From assembly GCF_947172395.1 (NCBI RefSeq), contig NC_069085.1:17610698-17674697 (forward strand): a stretch of DNA of 64,000 bases, read 5' to 3'. A program made the position numbers and the translations under genes. The notes under the pieces are model-generated. The model did no database searches and was not told the DNA's origin. It saw nothing but the letters and a program-made list of their open reading frames with translations. Positions within the stretch are counted from its first letter, which is position 1; each line of letters begins with the position of its first letter. Positions 23,765 to 37,300 of the stretch are shown one piece after another. The DNA comes from Bicyclus anynana (lineage: Eukaryota > Arthropoda > Insecta > Lepidoptera > Nymphalidae).

Positions 23765-26700
23765 TCAATCGGGTTCCTGTTCATCAGATGACTCGCTGAC
23801 ATCGGCATACTGCTCTCTGAAATGCTCGGAATCCTCATCTTGACCGTAATAGAAACCATCATCGCTATCGTCTTTGTAACCATCGCCTTCCATTTCATTG
23901 GAATGAATTAAACTCCTACCTTCAGCAAAGTTGTTGCTGACAGCAACACCGTGTTTGTCAGCTAAATCAGGTTGTTCTGATAGCACACGAGCTTTATACT
24001 TGGCGTATGCTTCACCATACCGTTTCACGTCCTCGTGGTACAGATCTGCAGGTTCGTCGTATATTTTGTCTTCACCAGCGTCGCTTGATAGATCGTCTTC
24101 TGTAAGAAAAAAACTTTCAATTAGTAATAGTATCCCATAATAGTCATTATTAACCTACTCTAACGGCGCAGTCAATGGCCTCTCATTTCAATCATTATAG
24201 TATTATAGTATATGGAGATAAAACCCGCCACACTGCTTCTATTCAGCTTCTTTAAGAGAATGTTAAATTCATTATCAAACAGTCAGTACAGTTCGCGCGG
24301 CGAGAGTTTGGCTTTGACCTTCGGATGGAGGGGATTACTGCGCATGGGTACTGTCACGCACACAATACTTTTCCTTTTTTATGTACCAGGTTGGATATTT
24401 GAGTGGGTCAAAATTCATGTATAGTGATAATAATGCTAGAAAATAATACGAAGTAGATAAACTTCTTCATTTATTAAAACTATTGATAGTTATTTTACAT
24501 ATTTAAAATGTTTATACAGAGACAGCAATGAAAATTCTAAATAATTGTTTTTAATAAAATTATTTATTCCAAGATACATGTAAAATTGGTACATAAGAAC
24601 AAAAGAAAACTTAAAATAATTATTAAATACAGTGTGTCCCTGGATAATCTGCAACACCAAAAGGGGGTAATATTAATATTTAACAAAAAAACTTAAACAA
24701 ACAAACTCAACAAATAATAACAATCGACAACAATTAACGAAAATAGCAATTCATTTGTGAACGTGATTGTACAACAGGAGTGCGCGGTACGTCGTTTCGG
24801 TGCGAGAGGCAGGTAACGACTGGAGCGCCAATCAGAGCACCGCGCACCCGCCCCGCACCCCGCTAATGCCCGTTGATACCCAATTTCTGATTTCTGCGCA
24901 ATAACGGTCAAAGCCAAACTCTCGCCGCGCGAACTGTATCATTAACAAAATGTTAATGATAATGACCAAGAGTAAAGTCATAAGGTGCTTTCTCAGGTAC
25001 GGGGCTACAAAACCATTTTTCAACTCTTGGCTGAGAATTTAGTGTCTTAGAACTTGACTTTTCAACTTCAGACTTTTTTGTCATTCCAAAAAAATTGACC
25101 TTTCTTAACCCCGACATTTTTATAGCCCAACCTAGCATTCAACCCAGGACCATAGGATTAGTCCAATAGTCTACCACACTGGCCCAATGCGGATTGGCAG
25201 ACTTCACACATGCTGAGATTTAAGAAAATTCTCAGGTATGCAGGTTTCCTCATGATGTTTTTCTTTCACCATTTGACACGTTATATTTAATTTCTTAAAA
25301 TGCACACATCTTAAAAGTGGGAGGTGCAAGCCCCAGATCGGATTCGAACCCACACCCTCCTGAATCGGACGCAGAGGTCATATCCACTGAGCTATCATGC
25401 CAGTAACATACCTAAATTACAATTCTGCACAGCCCTAACCATGTCCTCCTCATCAATGCTGCTGGGATCAGAATCAGGATACTCGTTCCGCCAATCGTTC
25501 TCGGCATTGGAGTCCTCACTGTCCTCTTCAGAGGAGGGCAGCCCATCATCTCTGTATGTGCCAAATATCAGATCTGTTTCGTAGTTCTCAATGCTGAAAA
25601 AGATTGACAAACATTCAATAATTACCTTTATGAGGACTTTAGAGGTTTAAACCCTTGTGGTCAGATATAATTGTCAGCCTATTTTAACTATATCAACTGT
25701 ATGTTGGACTTGGTCCAAAATAATCAAGACCCAACATGGTAAAAATTTTAAAACTCTTTAATTCTATTCCTACTCGATGAGGCTTTGGGCAACCTTGGCA
25801 GTCTGCTAAGCTTCTGGAGCGAACTCGGCTGGATAAAGCAGAGACCTACACAGAACAACCCAGCCCAGAAGGAAGAATGACTATTACCTTGTAACTGATA
25901 GTTATTGAGAAAGACTTATTGCTTCTAACATGATAGAAAAGTTAAATGAAGACTGATCTAGGAATGGCTTGGCTGTCTTTAACAATTCCACAAAAACATA
26001 CACAAGATAAATACAAGTAAAATACATTATTTATTTAATAATTATCCAGCACCCTCTGAGTTTGTATTGTCTAACTTACAAAAACAACATTGACTCTTAC
26101 CTGACTAGATGATCTAACATGGATATATCAAAATCTTCTTTAGCCGGGGTATACAGATCATAAATATATTCAACATCTTTTGTTTCATCTTCTTTTTTTT
26201 GTAGATCTACCAAATCGAAATCTGATTCATCTTTTAAACCACGGCTACAATTTACAATTTCATAACGATTTTCAGTAGAGAATTGTTTCCTTTCTTTCCG
26301 AATTTTTTGTATAATGTCATTTACATTTGTTACTTGTTTTAGTGTGGTATTGGATTGTTCTACTGTAATCTTTGAATGTGTAGACTCCTGAAGAGATAAA
26401 CATGCTTTAAATAGGAACTTTTAGGCTCCTGTTTTGTGAGTTTTTGGACTACTAGTATACCAAAATCAAACATTAACCTGTAACTGGTAATGCTGGGTCC
26501 AATTAATATTGTCCAATAATAGAAAAACATTTAATTTTAAATGTTTTTAAACTACAGGTACCATAAGTATGTTAGCTAATAATGGAGTTTGCAGTCTGGT
26601 GGCTTTGGAAGTAGAAGGTGTCCATGTATAAAATCTACTTTTTAATATTTTCTACAATCATGTCTCCAGTTGCTAGAGCCCTTAGCTAAAAACAAAGTTG

Positions 26701-27312
26701 TCTATAAAAAATCTTTAAGTGTTTTTTATTGAATTTCTGCAAAGTTGTGTGACATGATTCCCATAAACTATGAGTTGTTTGTTTTTTTTTATGCCATTCA
26801 ACTACACAAATCGGCATTTTAGGGAGCTCTTTACACTAATGAAACATCAACTCTATAGCAACAGTTTTTATAAACTTAGATCATTGATTCTTGATCTTTG
26901 CCAGAGGGGTAAAGTATAGCGAGCCAGGTCCTTAATCTAAATAGTCAAAGAGTTTAACCTATCTTCCAAATCCACCAGTCTAAACTCTATAATTTACGAC
27001 ATAGACTGTCAGACTTTCAGACTTCTTAAAATTAAAATGTCTGACAATCGCAGGCTTTCAGTCTGCAATCAAACAGATGTATTGAGATTTTTAAGGTTAG
27101 CAACCAAACAACAAAAAAGTATAACTCGCCACAAATAACAAATTTTGAATAAATTAACAAGTAACCTGATTATCCACACTGCCTCTAAACACAAACAGAG
27201 ATGGGGAAACTTCTTCAGTGTCTGTTTTCATCCGCTTACACACAAGCACCAAGGCATCTTGTGGATTGTCCTCGAGCCGGCGTTTAACACGTAAAACAGT
27301 TGAACTAGCCAT
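23765..27312 (-). CDS. SLC7A6OS: RNA polymerase II nuclear localisation protein Iwr1/SLC7A6OS
   Basis: Minus-strand exons 27166-27312, 26101-26387, 25412-25593 and 23765-24099 join in frame (951 bp, 316 aa; the human protein is 309 aa). Iwr1 binds assembled RNA polymerase II and carries it into the nucleus through an N-terminal nuclear localisation signal. Diagnostic features: N-terminal VLRVKRRL and LVLVCKRMK, giving a bipartite basic signal; EYIYDLY in exon 2; the acidic DSNAENDWRNEYPDSDPSS block in exon 3; and a very acidic C-terminus. I start at ATG 27312 (MASSTVLRVKRR) because it matches the family start; an in-frame ATG 12 codons upstream (27348) is possible. Donors are GTTACTTG, GTAAGA and GTATGT. 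Intron 3 starts with a SINE only 10 bases past the donor. A variant poly(A) signal ATTAAA lies at 23663-23668. It is divergent from MED15. Confidence 0.88.
24288..24937. repeat. Perfect 32-bp inverted repeat in Iwr1 intron 3
   Basis: Bases 24288-24319 (acagttcgcgcggcgagagt...) and 24906-24937 are exact reverse complements, 586 bases apart. The flanks also pair partly. The interior is GC-rich beside the right arm and AT-rich elsewhere, with no ORF. Most likely the ends of a non-autonomous DNA transposon or two inverted copies of one fragment. Confidence 0.7.
25150..25401 (-). repeat. SINE-A insertion beside the Iwr1 exon 3 splice donor
   Basis: Minus-strand order is the tRNA-like head (gcatgatagctcagtggata, ggttcgaatccgatc) followed by the SINE-A body with ttaagaaattaaatata and gtgaagtctgccaatccgca. 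The head begins 10 bases inside the intron; the donor GTATGT occupies 25411 downward. The 3' end near 25150 is decayed. Confidence 0.8.
26760..26990 (+). repeat. MITE-like repeat, family M1, copy 1
   Basis: Carries the shared core: atgccattcaactacac, ggcattttagggagctcttt, caactctatagcaacag, ttgattcttgatctttg and cagaggggtaa. Related copies in the same orientation are at 27890-28000, 32070-32330 and 42555-42735. No ORF. The class is unknown; the copy at 32070 shows possible terminal inverted repeats. Confidence 0.6.
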
Positions 27313-28340
27313 TGCTTTGAATTCCTTTAAATGCTTGTGTTCACTCAAAATAGGTTTCTTTTATAAAGATATCTTTTCATTTTAATTTATAATTTTTCTG
27401 AAATTGTAAATACCTACGAAAATCGAAAACTCGAAAACAAAAACCAAAAGTCCAAAAGTCAAAACCAATTGATTGAATGATGAATCACAGATTAATGAAT
27501 AAAATAAAACAAAAACACAGATTAAAATTAGAATGAATGGATGAATAAAGACTATATAAAATGAAATTTCTTAGAGGAATCACGGTGATATCCTACGATA
27601 CATATATTCCTCATCCTCAGACAAATTATTTATAGAAAACGCTCTCAGATCAAATAAATATGGACTTGTACCCGAATTCAACATACTTGCACATTTTCAT
27701 ACTTACACATCAAAAATATTTCACACCAATAAATATATTTTGTGTCCACACAATTATAAATTTGATTAGCAAAACACACACGTGTATTTTGTTCTTAAAT
27801 AAAATAACAAACACATAATTTGGATAATAACTATTAACTACTCAATACAACAAAATAACTCTAACTATTTATCTGTAAGTGTTCAACGTTTATATACCAT
27901 TTAAGTACACAAACTGGCCTTTTTAAAGGAGTTCTTTTCAATATTCTAAAGAAACCGTTTTTATATAAATGCGGTAAATTGTTGATCTTGTACTTTGATG
28001 GAGGAACAACGAAACGAGACGGCACGTCCCAAGAAATTCGTCTTTTTTTGGATTTGGAGTTTTGAGTCTTCTTCTTCATTCTTGTCTATGGCACTTTGTA
28101 CTGCGATTAATTTTGAGTCTATCATTGACAAAAATGACAAGATGACAAGTGACAACGACTTTGACAGTGACGGTTTGCAGGAGCTACTGCGCGTCGTTCG
28201 ATAATAATTAGTTTTCGCAATTTTTGTGATTTTTAATAAGATAAATAATACAATAGTCAATAACCAAACTTGTTTCTGTATTTGGGTATTAAGTGTTATT
28301 GCAGTAAAATTTGTTCTAGTGACGAGTAAAAGTTATTGAG
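27313..28340. promoter_or_regulatory. Divergent intergenic region between Iwr1 and MED15
   Basis: The start codons of the minus-strand Iwr1 gene and the plus-strand MED15 gene lie 1,028 bases apart, so this region must hold both promoters and 5' UTRs. It is AT-rich with no clear TATA box. A degraded M1 repeat at 27890-28000 sits near its middle, closer to MED15. ORFs on both strands here (for example 27961-28260 minus) look like chance frames. Promoter positions are inferred from gene orientation only. Confidence 0.5.
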
Positions 28341-31300
28341 ATGGACAATTTAAAGCAGTTTAATACAATGGGTTCTGACGATAATTGGCGGACCCAAAGC
28401 TTCCGACAGACTGTTATATCCAAAATGTAAGTTTTTTATGAATATCGACTATCTAAAGTATAAATTTTAGTCTAATACAATTATACCAAAGTTCACTTTT
28501 AATGAAAAATACAAACCTCTTGTGAATTGAAAAAAAGCGCTCTCAAAGTTACACGGCTTATTTGTTTTCAATATTTGTGATACCTCTGATGTTCGCTCAA
28601 ACTCAAACTACTGCAGGTGTTTTTAGTGTGTTTATATTGAAGAATAGTATGCTAAAAATTCAGGCGCCTAAAATAAGTACGATAGGCCTGTTCTCAGAAC
28701 CCGCGCCCAATTTTGGAATTTTATAAAATGTTTTTTTTAACACTGTTCTAAGCAGAAATTCATTGATAACTATTGGACAATTTAAAAATTTGTCTTAGTT
28801 ATGTCTTCATGTACCAATTTTGTACTTCATAAGATATCTAGCCTACATAAGTGACTAATTACTTAACTTTAAGCTAAACTTATATTATATTATTTAGTGT
28901 TATTTTAAGATAATGTCCAATAACTTAATCTTCGGTATTAACCCATATTCGGCTCACTGCTGAGCTTGAGTCTCCTCTCAGAATGAGAGGGGTAAGGCCA
29001 ATACTCCACCACGCTGGCCCAATACAGATTGGCAGACTTCATACACACAGAGAATTAAGAAAAATCCAGTCTGGTATGCAGGTTTTCTCACAATGTTTTC
29101 TTTCACCGTTTGTGACATGTGATATTTAATTTCTTAAAATGCACACAACTGAAAAATTGGAGATGCTTTCAAACAAGATTTGTTTATTTTTGTGATCTTT
29201 GTTTATGTGATCTTCCAAGTAACACAACACTACACTATCACTAGTCACTAAACACACATAATATATGATAACCTTAACCACTCTTTAACAAAATGGGGAT
29301 ATGTATATAATATTCTTATTTTGTTAAATTTCCTTAACCATTCTTGGTTAAGGAAATTTAAGTTTATTGGAAAATATTGTGCAATTGAAGATTGCAATAG
29401 CACTTGCATTAGGTGGCTTCTGAAATGTGTTTACAATCATGACTGGTTGGTATAAACATCTCTAAGTCACAAACTCTATGCCTAACATGCTAATTACTTG
29501 GTGTTGTTAATGTAGTAGCTAGCATGCAAAGCTACATGATTACTAAATAAGAATAAATGAGGTATAGTTAATCTTTAAGTCTAATAAAACATCACCTGAT
29601 ACATGTAGGATTCCTGAAAAAGCTTTCCAACACACAGAATTGAGCAGACACAGTGGCGTAGCTAGTTAACCAAGGGCCCTGGTGCAAATAAAAAAATAAA
29701 AAACTGCATTTATATCATTAGCTCTCAAGTTCTACGAGTTCAGTTTGTATACGATTTTCTGCCAAGGATTCGAGGGCCCCCTATGCTTGTGGGCCTGGGG
29801 CATTACTGCCTAATCCCTGGGTAGCTACCATTAAACAAACATCCAACAGCTCCCTCTAACCTGTTTGATATTGTCTGTCAACCTAGAGTGGTATATATTC
29901 ATACTGCCTTTTATAAGATAGGGTTAAATTAAAATTGCTGACTGAACATTCTCAGCTCAAGTACACATATTACTTTTAAAACTAAAATTTTTTATTACAT
30001 CATAGAAATTATTGAAAATCATGATGAACTACCATTGCTTCAGAAGCACACACCTATGAAAGAAATTGTCAATGAGAGAGCCTAATTCTGATAGTTGCAA
30101 GCTTTAAAGAGTCAGACTTTTCACTAGATTTTGTCTAAAAAGTTTTATTAGAGGTGCTTATTTTGATTTTCAAAAATTTTTCATTATTAATTAACAAAAT
30201 TGTGGCACTTGCCGCTGCCCCCCTTACGTATGCTTCCCTTGATGTATAGTGCCTAGTGAGGCAATATGATGATATTGTTTGTACCTTTCAATTTTCCAGA
30301 GATGAAGTAATACAAAGGTCAGGGATGCAGGTGGCACGTAATAGCAGCGAGATGGAGAACCATGTCTTCTTGAAAGCTAAAAACAGAGATGAGTACATGA
30401 ATATGGTTGCTAAACTCATACTGCATGTGCGAGAGATGTGTAAGTACTCACAATCATCATTTGCTCACATCAGTTTATGTTGTCCACCCCTGAAGACCAG
30501 GTTTTTTCAGGGACTTCCAAATGCAACCATTCTGCACCACCAGTTTAACTTAACTCAACTGTCTAACATGTAACATGTATGAATGACTTATATCGAAAAT
30601 TATCTTTTTTTTGACTATAAGTACACTTTTGAGAACCATATCTCAATGAGTGGATATTTGTTATCAGTTTTATAGATAAATAACATTTGGTTCTATATTC
30701 ATCAATAGTGAAATCAAAGATTCGTAGATTTGAAATATGTATTGAAATCCCTCTGCTTGAAGTTTTTCTCTGCCACATGATAGACCCAGCACCCGCACAG
30801 TGAATCCATGGATTGTTAAGATATTTGTCTCATAAATTAACCTTGGAACTATTTTTGATATAGTATATAGTGATATTGTTATCTTACATTATTTTCAAAA
30901 CATAAACATTTCTAAATTATACATACACACATAACAAATTAAAAAGTTACTAAAATAATTGATTAGTTTATTTGTAAAACAATTGTTTTTTTTTTATATA
31001 TTCATAATGTTTTAAAGAACTTTTTTAAAGAGTAATAATATAAGCTGGTTAATAATTTATGTATTGATGAAAACCATCATCAAAATCGTCATCATTAACA
31101 AATAACCCATATTTGGGTCACTGTTGAGCGTGAGTCTCCTTTCAGAATGAGAGGGTTTAGTCCACCACCCTGGCCCAATAAGATAAGCAGACTTCACACA
31201 CATGGAGAATTAAGAAAATTCTCTGGTATTCTTACAATGTTTTTTTTTTTTTTTTTAATTCTTAAAAGGTAATAAGGTTTTCTTACAATGTTTTTCCTTT

Positions 31301-34300
31301 ACTGTTTAACACATGGTATTTAATTTCTTAAAATGCACAAATAGTTTAAGGTGCATGCCCTGGATTCAAACCTTATGCCCTAGGAATCGAAAGCAGAGTT
31401 TGTATGTTATATTTTATCACACAGCTTATTGATTCAATTGATGAAAATACTTACAAAGTATTCAATGTAAAATTATACTAATACAATGAAATTTTACTTC
31501 TATAAAACAGAGTAAACCATATGACTATAATATCTAACCCTCTGCCATTTTGAAGCATATTTCAAGCATATAATTATTATCAATAACAATTACCCAAAAT
31601 CACTATTTTATTCAACATAAAAATATTAAAAACAGCTTAAAACTGTAACAGCATGCTTTTTGAAGTTAAACGGTTACCGCAAAGCTGAGCGACTGGCAAT
31701 TGAGATCATGATTTTAAATATTATGCTGAGGATACAAAGATTTGTCCGATACTGACCACGCTAGGAATGCGGGTTTGGTCAGCGTAGAGCCATATTTCTC
31801 GCGCCGGTGTCGCTGCTGCCCGACACCGGCCTGTGTCATTTTAAAAATCCAGCCATTGGGAATGGATATACCGCCATTTGTCGGTCGCCAGAGCCTTGTC
31901 AGTCCATCTGCAGGGTGCACCACGAGCAAGTGAGGTTAACAGTAAACTGACTGGTGCTAGCCTCCCCCATACACCCCTCAATTATTACATTTGAAAGAGG
32001 CATTATAAATGTAACTATAACTATAACTATATATATATTATAACTTCATCTTTTAGTAAACTACAAGTTGTTGATAATTTTTTATGCCATTTAACTACAC
32101 TAACCGGCATTATTAGGGAGCTCTTTACACAACGAAACATCGACTCTATAGAAACAGTTTTTATAAACGCGTCAGATCGTTGATTCTTGATCTTTGACAG
32201 AGGGGTAATGTCTATGAGGCGAGGCGAGGTCCCTCTATAATTGGTAAGAGCTTGAAGTCTTGAAGTCTTCTGTGACATCTCTTACCAATTATAGAGGGAC
32301 TTCTATAATTGGTAAAAGCTGAGTCTAAACTCCATAATTAGCTACTTTAATTATCTAGACAGCCTTCATAACATGAGTTAGGTCTGGCTATCATTCCAAT
32401 ACAGCGTAGCTTCCACTGTTATAAATCATTTATCTATCGGCAATTCTTATTAGGTATAGATTAAACGTTGAAGGAACCAATGATTAGTATTTATTGTTTT
32501 ATAAAAAAATGCGTTGTATATATTATGAAAGAATCCACATACTTCAGATAGATTGCGCTTTATTTCGTCTTATCATTTACGCCTTGTACATAAATCCATG
32601 AATGGTTGTCGGTTGATAAAGATTTTTATCAAAATACTCACATAATATATAAGAAGTTGCATTTAGTGAGAAGAATCATAAAAACAAAACCATTGGAATT
32701 AGTAGTGAAAGTTGTACCTATCAAAAATTGCCCAAAACAAAAAAGATCAGCTAAGTAAGACTCGGACTTGCGGACAAAAGATTCCGTACCATATGTGAAT
32801 AGTTTAACTCAATATTCTGTATATATTTCAAGTGTCTTCCTGTCTAAATATATCACGTTTGTTGTATGGGAGCCCCTTTTTTTTTGAGTATTTGTAGTTA
32901 AAGCAGCAACAGATATAATATGTATATCGTCTATGAAAATTTCAACTGTCTAACTATAACGGTTTATAAGAACAGTCTGGTGACACACAGACAGGCGTAC
33001 AGCATAGTAGTCTTAGTAAATGGCCCCTAAAATTGCTCAAAGCTGAAAAGAGGTTTTCACTCCAAAAAGTATTCATCATCATCATCATCGTCTCAGCCGA
33101 TGGACGTCCAAAAAGTATTCAGTTTCACAATAATGTTTTCAGCACAAGCCAAAGCGAACCCAGGCGCACCAAACATGCAGAACCCTAATCAAAGTCAACC
33201 AGGGCCCAGTCCTCAAGTGCAGAACCAGCAGCAGCCAACCCAGGGCCCGCCCAGCCAGCCGGGCATGGCTACGGACCCCATAAACGCCCTCCAGAACATG
33301 GCCTCCCAGGGGACGAGGAACCAGATGATGAATATGGCACAGGGACAGATGCAGCAAGGTTTTTATATTTCATAATTGTTGCCAGCCTTTTTTTACCTAC
33401 CTTTCTATAGAAGAGGGGATATGGAGCCTATACCCACCACACTGCTATGATGAGGGTTGGCAGGCTTGGGGTAATGTTAAAGTCATTAACAACCACTATG
33501 AGATAAGGTTTTCCGAAGTTTGCGGCATCGCATCGCATCAAATGGATTTTAGTATTACAGCAGAAACTCGATTATCCGGCCCTCAGTTATACAGATTCGC
33601 GATTATCCGGACTACCAACCGCAATAAATTTTATAACACTTACAAGTCTACTTTTTGTAAGCATGCAAGTGTGGAAACTGGTTTATGCTAGTTCCCACAC
33701 GCCCTGCTGTGTCCCTGCCTCGCCTGTTTTGTTATAGTTTTAGTTATATATTTGCATAGAAAGTCAAAGTGCGTTCACTGATCGCATTGTACGTATCGCA
33801 TCGAACGGACGCGGTGAGTACGATGCGGATACGCATCGCATCGATCGAATGCGATGCGTACGATATGTACAGCGGATCTGTGGACGCCTGCCATTAACGT
33901 GTTCTTTGAGGCACAGGGTGTACAGGGTGCACCACCAACTTCCCAACTCTAAGTTGAGAATATTAAACGAAATCTCTTAGAAGACAGAAAATCTCAGTAT
34001 CTCATAGTGTAATAACTATATACCTTGGATACAAACCCAGGACTTCGTGATTTTAAACCACAATGGCTAACCACTGAACCAACCAGACAGTTTTATATTT
34101 AGTAGATTTATTAATGATGTTAACTACAAATGTTTATATTTTTATTGGCACAATTGTCTTACTATAATTTAAAAATATAATTTAATTATAAATGCTATGC
34201 ATTTACTTACCACTTAAGAAATTAAATATCACGTGTCTCAAATGGTGAAGGAAACATCGTGAGAAAACCTGCAAACCGTGTGAAGTCTGCCAATCCGCAT

Positions 34301-37300
34301 TTGGCCAGTGTGGTGGACATACTCTACATAATCATCTCATACTGTGAGGAGACTCAGGCTCAACAGTGAGCCGAATATGGGTTTTTAATGAGGAGGAGGA
34401 GGATTTTCTAGAATTTTGTGTTGTTCACAACAGTAAAATTTACCTCTTGTGTGTTAAATCTCTCGATATTTATTTTGAGCTTAGCTATTTTGGACAAAAT
34501 GTGTACTTGCGGCAAGCAAAAATATCGGTGTCTTGTATAATAAATAACTACTTGTTTCTTTGTTTAAGGAGTCATGGGTCCTAATCCAGGCATGGGAGGA
34601 ATGCAAGGTCAAATGGGCCAACAGGGCCCAATAGTGTCACAGGGCCAACCACAGACAGCCACAAATCTTCTCCAAACTTTGAACCAACGTCCACAACTGA
34701 ATATGCAATTGCAGAATAAACTTGGTGGTTCAATTGGTATGGTTCCGAACCAGGGTCAAATGGGTTCAAACATGGTCGGCGGTATGGGTATGGGAAATCC
34801 CATGGGGAGTCAATTGCAAAGCCAGTTGGCAGGCCCTGGAATGCAAGGTCAGATGATGCCCAATATATCCATGTCAAATAACATGCAAGTGCCTATGTCA
34901 CAGGCTAATACTATGGTGGGGCAGATGCAATGCAACCAAGTGGTGGGAGGAATGGGGGGACAAATGGCACCAAACAATATGCAGGGACAGATGCCTAATC
35001 AAATGGGTTAGTATGTTTTGGTTTTCGATTATAATTGCAAATATTGTAAATGCTTAGCTGTTAATTTATTAAATTTTTTATGAGCAATAAATTTATTTTC
35101 TAAACGTATTCTTAAGCCTCCTGACGTTGTGAGTATCCAGGCAACTCACATTCATATATTTTCTAATTCACGCAGCAAAGATTTGGAATGCCCTTACGGC
35201 ATTTGTGTTTCCTGACACTCACAATTTAATTACCTTCATAGCAAGAGTGAATAGGCATGTTCTATTTAAGCACGCTCCAACTTAGACCGCATTACTGCTT
35301 TCCATCAGGCAAGAATTTAGTCAATCTTTGATGAAAAAAAAGTAAGCTATTTTTGGACCAGAATAGAAATGAAATTGACTTTGATGTATAAAATTTTAGT
35401 GGGCGGCATGGGCAACAACCAGCTCGTGAACCTGAACATGCTGCAAATGCACCGCGGGCAGGGCAAGGAGGTGGTGATGGGCGCGGGGTACGCGCAGAGG
35501 GCGCCGCCCCACAACCAGTTCCTGCGCCAGAGCCCCTCGCCCTCCGCCTCGTCGCCCAGCATGCCCGGCCCGAGCCCCGTGTCCATGGGTAAGTGTGTAG
35601 CACGCTGCTAGTGCACCGCCCACGGGGCGAGGACTAGTGAGGGGCGCGGGGTACGCGCAAAGTGATCGCCAATGATCCAAGTCCATTATGTTGGACGCCC
35701 TAGTGGTGTCCTAGGGAGTATTGTGATGGAGGTCACTACCCACTGCGCCACGTCAGTGGGTAGTGACCTGCTTTCTGCATCCACAGCCGTGGGTTCGATT
35801 TTTGATACTAGAAAATGTTTGTGCTAGTGATGGATGTCATCTCCTTACCCTTATCCCACTTAAGTGGGGTCGGAAAAATATGTCAATCTTTTCCATTCGT
35901 CTCTATTACTCGTCAACTCATCATCCACTCCTTTTACACACATGTCCTCTTTCACACAATCCTACCATCTCTTCTTTGGCCTTCCTCTCCTCTTATGACC
36001 TTTTACTTGCACATTCAACATTTTTCTAGTAATATGAGTTTCCTCTCTACGCATTACATGTCCAAGCTAACCTTCTACTCCTCAATTTTTCTGTCACTGA
36101 CGCCACCTTCAGACTTCCTCTTATATACTCATTCCTTATTTTATCTATTCTTGTCACACCACACATCCATCTCAACATACGCATTTCGTTCACATGCATT
36201 CGTTTACTATCCATCCCTTTCGCCGCCCAACATTCCATTACTAGGAGAAACAAATAGGGGCTTAAAGTGCTAGTGATGTATGTATGGTTTTTTACTTTTA
36301 AGTGTGATATTTAAACCATATTTATATTGAAGGAATTATCTAAGTAAAGCTCTGCGTGCAGGTGGGGGCGTGTTGAGCGGCGCGCTGTCGTCCCCAATGT
36401 CGGGGTTGGGTGGTCTGGGCCCGTGTACTGGCGGCAGCCCCTCACCCTCCACCAGTCATCATATGGGGCATCACCCACCGCAGCAACGGTGAGTACATCA
36501 GAGAAGGACCAGAATAATCTATACTAATATTATAAAACTAAAGAGTTTGTTAGGTTGAACGCGCTAATCTCAGGAACTACCGGTTCGATTTGAAAAATTC
36601 TGTCAGCGTTAGATAGCCCATTTATCGAGGAAGGCTATAGGCTATATATTATCCCCGTATTCCAATAGGAACGGAAACCACGCGGGTGAAATCGCGCGGC
36701 GTCAGCTAGTAATAAATACACTTGTTAATTAAACCTTTTTCGTCTAGAGGTTTTCACAGATCGTCATATGACCGTCAAATTATAGTAAGCGACACTTGAA
36801 TCATAAGTATCTATTTTAATCCAAGTAAAATTTTGAAAGAGTAAAATTTTAAATTACTTTTTTACTACAAAACGTTTTTAGTGGAAAGGTAAAATGGGTT
36901 GATACCAACTGCTTATTTTATCGTTAGTAAACCATTTTTTTAAAATCTAGTGTAGTGTGGCAGTAACATCTTTTTAGTACGTGTATTTGATATTTTGTAG
37001 CGCAAGCGACATTAGTTAATAATGTATTATTATTATTATTAAATAGTATTTAAGTAAAGTAAAAAAAGTAATTTTTGCAAACACATAAATATACAATTCT
37101 TTGAATTAAGATAGCAAAATAGTTGTTATAATATTGTTGTTGTTTAGCCTCAGTAGCTCTCATCACCGAGGGGTGGTGGTTCGATCTCCGCCTCGTTGGT
37201 TCAAATTGTCATACCCACTCCTAATACAGTTGGAGGGGAATGGGAATATTGGTCATATTAAAAAAAAAGGAAACCAAATTATATGTTAAGTTTCGAAAAA

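Noticed and set aside
27961..28260. 99-codon minus ORF in the Iwr1-MED15 promoter region
   Set aside because: It overlaps a degraded M1 repeat and a plus ORF, has no family resemblance, and lies where promoters are expected.
35292..35686. Antisense ORFs over MED15 exon 5
   Set aside because: Arg/Pro/Gly-rich frames opposite a GC-rich exon; the sense exon fits the MED15 frame and splice sites.
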